Shown: piece after piece, positions 21,337-24,509 of the stretch | How the letters are laid out: each line of letters opens with the position of its first letter | Position numbering within the stretch: position 1 is the first letter of the stretch | From: a virus | DNA length: 24,509 nucleotides | Strand: one strand, 5' to 3' | Virus record (IMG/VR): IMGVR_UViG_3300029957_000041 | Span: 1 to 24,509 of that record | The notes under the pieces: generated by a model | What the model was told of the DNA's origin: nothing | What the model saw: the letters and a program-made list of their open reading frames with translations, nothing else | The model's database searches: none | Made by a program: the position numbers and the translations under genes

Positions 21337-22338
21337 ATGGGACTCACCCGCTCACTCATCGTAAAAGGCCCGGCCAAAATCGTCCTTGGCGGCACATCCT
21401 ATTGGACTCCGGACGACATCAGCCTTGAAGTGGATGACGGCGCGGTGGACGTGCGGTCATCCATGTTCGGGCCCAAGCTCGACGCGCTGGTGATCAACCC
21501 CAAGGTGACGGTGCAGTTCACGCCGCACGCAATGGTGGATGCCGGTGGCGCCGTGACGCGGGCAGCGGCGCTGGCCGCGCTGATACCGGCCATCTTTACC
21601 AACGGGTTCTACGGCACGCAATACATCGGCAGCGGTGGCAGCGAGGCCACCTGCGTGCTCTGGTCCACCACCGGTGAAAAGGTGACGATCAGCAACGCCA
21701 TCATCACCAAACCGCCGAGCGTTTCGTTCAGCGCTGATAAGCCAATCTTCGGCCAATGCACGGTCACTGGCATCTGCGCTACTACGAGCAGCGACATCAA
21801 TCTTGGCTTGGCCAACTCGCTCTACACCGCGGTGGCCAGTGGAGCGTCCGATCCGGGCGTGGCTTTCCTGGGCGTTCCCAGCTACCTGCAACGCCGTTAC
21901 AAAGGCAACCTGGGCACGCAGACCGGGTTCACCGAAATCTGGCCCGAGGGCGGCTGGATGGTGGATTTCAACCCCACCTGGAAGGAACGGCAGATCCAAG
22001 GCTTGACCGTGGATTACGAACTCGCTGGCATGGAGATCATGGCCAAAGGCGTCATCACCGGCCCGACCATGAAACAGATCCTCGACCTCGTGGCCATCGG
22101 CGGAACGGGCGGCGCGAGCTGGCCGCAGGGTTCGCTCATGAGCGCGCAGCAGACCACCAACAGCCTGGTAATCACCGACCCGAGTGACAGCACCACGCCG
22201 TTCACGTTGAACAAGCCGGTTATCCGAAAGCCTGGCTTCAAGTTCGGCCATGATGTGCTGCGCAACGGCGAGATCGGATTCCACTCGCAGCTCCGGTTCA
22301 GCTCTGGCAGCGCCGTGGCGCTGGCGACGATCGCGTGA
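21337..22338 (+). CDS. Major tail tube-like protein
   Basis: 333 aa. The opening GPAKIVLGGTSYWTPDDISLEV, the long beta-rich body, the middle VSFSADKPIFGQCTVTGI, and LTVDYELAGMEIMAKGVITG resemble tail tube proteins of siphophages (beta-sandwich with added loops). Position after completion genes fits. Leader CTAAATAAAATT-ATG has no Shine-Dalgarno. Confidence 0.65.
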   Translation: MGLTRSLIVKGPAKIVLGGTSYWTPDDISLEVDDGAVDVRSSMFGPKLDALVINPKVTVQFTPHAMVDAGGAVTRAAALAALIPAIFTNGFYGTQYIGSGGSEATCVLWSTTGEKVTISNAIITKPPSVSFSADKPIFGQCTVTGICATTSSDINLGLANSLYTAVASGASDPGVAFLGVPSYLQRRYKGNLGTQTGFTEIWPEGGWMVDFNPTWKERQIQGLTVDYELAGMEIMAKGVITGPTMKQILDLVAIGGTGGASWPQGSLMSAQQTTNSLVITDPSDSTTPFTLNKPVIRKPGFKFGHDVLRNGEIGFHSQLRFSSGSAVALATIA

Positions 22339-22361
22339 ACAAGACCATAGACCATAAGATT

Positions 22362-22556
22362 ATGAAAGATACAACCACTGCACCAGTTGCAACGACACGG
22401 CCCACTGCCACATCGGCCACCGGATTCACTTGCCCCTATTGCGGGCCGGATGCAAACGGCGTGCAGATCCACCAGCTCACGCACCATGCTAATCCAAAGC
22501 TCACGCTGGATCAGGCCACGGCGGAAGTAGCCAAGGAAGCCAAAGAGCCAAAGTAA
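22362..22556 (+). CDS. Small C2H2-like zinc-finger protein
   Basis: 64 aa from the ATG at 22362; a GTG at 22335 overlapping the tube stop would add nine residues. C24-P-Y-C27 and H37/H41/H42 (spacing CX2C-X9-HX3HH) make a plausible zinc site. The N-terminus is Thr/Ala/Pro-rich and the C-terminus is charged. It sits where tail-assembly chaperones usually lie, but shows no likeness to them. Confidence 0.55.
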   Translation: MKDTTTAPVATTRPTATSATGFTCPYCGPDANGVQIHQLTHHANPKLTLDQATAEVAKEAKEPK

Positions 22557-22559
22557 GCG

Positions 22560-22967
22560 ATGAAGATCTCCTACAAACTGGCGAGCGGCGGCTCTTACAC
22601 CGTGCTGGGTGATGAGAGCAGCCGTTCCGCGTTGTTGGAAGACTTCAAGCCGGCGTTCCAGCCGCAGAACCAGAACGAGCCGCTGTTCCGGGCCTCGAAC
22701 ACATTCAAGGCGGCGCGCGGAAACATGGGCGCGAGTCTGGCGATGGTCATCAGCGTACCGTATTCCACGCGGGCGGCGGCCAAGGCCGGGGCGCGCACAC
22801 TCAAAGCCGCATTCGCAGCGCAGGTCCACCTGAAAGTGGAAGAGGGCGCGGATGCGGAGTATTACCCCAACGCCCTGCTGGCCGGATTCGTGCCGGTATT
22901 CGCCGGCGTTACCGTGCGCTATCAGCTCCAATTTCTCACCGACGACGTCACCACCACGGCAACTTAA
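22560..22967 (+). CDS. Hypothetical tail-region protein
   Basis: 135 aa and not recognised. It looks alpha/beta: strands at the N-terminus (ISYKLASGGSYTVLGDE), central helices (RAAAKAGARTLKAAFAAQ) and a strand-like end (VPVFAGVTVRYQLQFLTDD). It starts 3 nt after the zinc-finger gene stop. In gene order it lies between tail tube and fibre, so it is likely a tail component. Confidence 0.65.
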   Translation: MKISYKLASGGSYTVLGDESSRSALLEDFKPAFQPQNQNEPLFRASNTFKAARGNMGASLAMVISVPYSTRAAAKAGARTLKAAFAAQVHLKVEEGADAEYYPNALLAGFVPVFAGVTVRYQLQFLTDDVTTTAT

Positions 22968-22974
22968 AAAGACC

Positions 22975-24509
22975 ATGAGACCATTGACCATCAGACTTTT
23001 CATAGGCCTAGTTACCATGCTATCAGCGGCCGCCCAGGCACAGACCAATGTCATCTATGCCGACGTAGGCGATCTAGGCGCGGCATTGCAGAAGAATGTG
23101 AACGTGACCTGGACGCTGCTCGATCCAAACCCACGTACTTACAATGGCATCGTCATCAACCAAACGCCAAAAAGCCAAGCGAGCGATGCCAACGGGCGCG
23201 CATGGTTCACGAACATGATCTGGGGAAAATACCGCGTGGATGTAGCCGGCACGCCCGGTACTAGCTACAAGGTGACTGTGGGCACGAACACGATGGGCCT
23301 GGTGAACTTGGCGGCCGTGATCCAAAATCCAGGAACACTGCCTCCCAACTCCGCCACCAACTATTACACCCAGGCGCAGATTGATGCTTTGTTATCTGGA
23401 ATCGGCGGCGGCGGCACGACCTATACGAACAACACAGACATCGTTGGGAAGATTACCGGAAGCGGGATCGGTTCGAACTGGTTGTCGCTCGCCACCGCCG
23501 CCAGCCTCACCGGAGTGAGCAACACCGTTATCACGCTCTCAAACGCGCCAGTGAATCTCGTTCTCAACTACGGCAGCGTGGCGAACACGTTGTCGTACAT
23601 TGCGACGAACGATTGGAGCGGCTACAACGGTGCGCCGACGATGTCGATTTTGGGAATCGGTGACTCGTTATTCGCAAACAAGTTCGGCTCGGCGGCGGGC
23701 GACTTCCGCACGGTGCTGCAAAACAAATTCGGCGATACGGGCGAAGGGTTTGGCCACGCGGTCGCATTCGCGGCGAACAGCGGCTACACCACGAACGATT
23801 TCACCTATTCGTTGAACGGTCAGTATTTTGTGCTGACAAACGGGAGCGTGACATTCGACTTAGACGGCGCGGGCCTATCTGCTCATGCTGACCATGTTCA
23901 GGTATTCTATTATTCCCAGAGCGGCGGCGGCGGCTTCTCTGTTCAAGCGGCGCAGAATGGTGGCAGCTACGCATGGATTGGCGGGGTGAACACGAGCGGC
24001 GGCGCAACCAAGACGCTGCTGATGACGAACATTTCAGTCCCAGAGGGCTGGTACACGACCAAGCTAGTGTCGTCCAACAACGGCGTGGCGTGGATCGCGG
24101 GAGGCGGCTGGAACAACCGGGCGCACAAAGGTGCGGCCACCTACTGCATGGCAATGGGTGGAATTGATTGGGATAATTTCAGCAAGTGTAGCAGCACCGT
24201 CCTCAGTAACTACGGCGCGACCATCAAACCGCAACTCATCACCGTGGAAGAAACGTCGTCGTCGAATTTGTGGATGAACGGTGCGGCCTACGTCATCACC
24301 AACATCGTCAACGGCAGCATCGCGGCGGGCCAGACGCCAGACGTGTGGGTTGTGACCCCAAACCCGATGGCCGCAAACGATGCGGCAAATGTTTCTCAAA
24401 TTGGAGCGATGAAATTGCTGGCTAGGCAATACGGGTGGGGCGTGTTCGACCAGCATCAATGGTATATCAACAATGGCGGCACGAATTGGATGTTGGCCAA
24501 CGACTCCTA
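22975..24509 (+). CDS. Secreted-looking SGNH/GDSL hydrolase tail fibre, cut by right edge
   Basis: I translated this frame by hand: an ATG at 22975 and 511 codons open to the window end with no stop. Residues 1-22 are a classical signal peptide (MRPLTIRLFIGLVTML, then AAAQAQ with AQA cleavage). About 25-115 are a beta domain like carboxypeptidase-regulatory modules (NVNVTWTLLD; DANGRAWFTNMIWGKYRVDV). A Gly/Thr/Asn-rich linker follows. SGNH block I ILGIGDSLF is at about residue 225, and VVTPNPMAAND near 465 matches later blocks; the catalytic Asp-His end may lie beyond the window or at FDQH. Such domains deacetylate surface sugars, as on receptor-degrading tail fibres. Leader ACTTAAAAAGACC has no Shine-Dalgarno. 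Confidence 0.75.
   Translation, partial: MRPLTIRLFIGLVTMLSAAAQAQTNVIYADVGDLGAALQKNVNVTWTLLDPNPRTYNGIVINQTPKSQASDANGRAWFTNMIWGKYRVDVAGTPGTSYKVTVGTNTMGLVNLAAVIQNPGTLPPNSATNYYTQAQIDALLSGIGGGGTTYTNNTDIVGKITGSGIGSNWLSLATAASLTGVSNTVITLSNAPVNLVLNYGSVANTLSYIATNDWSGYNGAPTMSILGIGDSLFANKFGSAAGDFRTVLQNKFGDTGEGFGHAVAFAANSGYTTNDFTYSLNGQYFVLTNGSVTFDLDGAGLSAHADHVQVFYYSQSGGGGFSVQAAQNGGSYAWIGGVNTSGGATKTLLMTNISVPEGWYTTKLVSSNNGVAWIAGGGWNNRAHKGAATYCMAMGGIDWDNFSKCSSTVLSNYGATIKPQLITVEETSSSNLWMNGAAYVITNIVNGSIAAGQTPDVWVVTPNPMAANDAANVSQIGAMKLLARQYGWGVFDQHQWYINNGGTNWMLANDS

Noticed and set aside
22014-23054. 346-aa open frame on the minus strand
   Set aside because: It crosses four plus-strand genes including the tail tube and signal-peptide fibre; no recognisable domain.
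23564-24459. Minus-strand frames at the right edge
   Set aside because: They mirror the SGNH fibre gene, which is open over its full visible length with a signal peptide at its start.

Overview
The whole window reads as one temperate, transposable (Mu-type) tailed phage or prophage. No host gene, tRNA, rRNA or CRISPR array is visible, and neither phage end falls inside the window. The DNA is GC-rich. The host is probably a diderm bacterium, because two phage proteins carry lipobox signals and the gene set includes a spanin-like lipoprotein, a lipase and a cell-wall hydrolase. Many late genes start after AT-rich, CAACCA-type leaders without a Shine-Dalgarno sequence. That is compatible with Verrucomicrobiota or related groups, but this host guess is weak.

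Layout. (1) Positions 1-8084, minus strand: a tightly packed early operon of about 17 genes, mostly joined by 4-base stop/start overlaps. In transcription order it holds a Ner-like HTH protein, a 68-aa unknown, a DUF3102-like protein, a 60-aa unknown, an HTH-membrane anchor-SleB-like hydrolase fusion, two small ORFs, a MuA-like DDE transposase, a coiled-coil/winged-helix protein, a MuB-like AAA+ ATPase, five small unknowns, an HTH/zinc-knuckle protein and a pentapeptide-repeat protein cut by the left edge. (2) 8085-8162: the genetic switch, with three palindromic operators and a good sigma-70 promoter firing leftward. (3) 8163-8576, plus strand: the HTH repressor. (4) 8756-9542: a one-gene cassette for a coiled-coil lipoprotein, bounded by a 17-bp palindrome and a strong intrinsic terminator. 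(5) 9686-11247: a lysis-like set of small lipoprotein, class 3 lipase and membrane coiled-coil protein. (6) 11250-18388: a Mu gp26-like protein, small and large terminase, a portal-MuF fusion, prohead protease and HK97-fold major capsid protein, closed by a terminator. (7) 18480-24509: a signal-bearing head-associated protein, connector and tail-completion proteins, a tail terminator with a chitobiase-like domain, a tail tube protein, small tail proteins, and a secreted-looking SGNH-hydrolase fibre that runs off the right edge.

How it works. Transposase and AAA+ ATPase would integrate and replicate the genome by transposition. The repressor and Ner-like protein would set the lysogeny/lysis switch. 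A Mu-type terminase packs DNA into a HK97-type head that carries a tail. The most unusual points are N-terminal membrane or signal segments on three predicted virion proteins (major capsid protein, its downstream neighbour and the fibre), a DNA-binding domain fused to a membrane-anchored wall hydrolase in the early operon, a lipase in the lysis slot, and Glu instead of Asp at the second catalytic position of the transposase.
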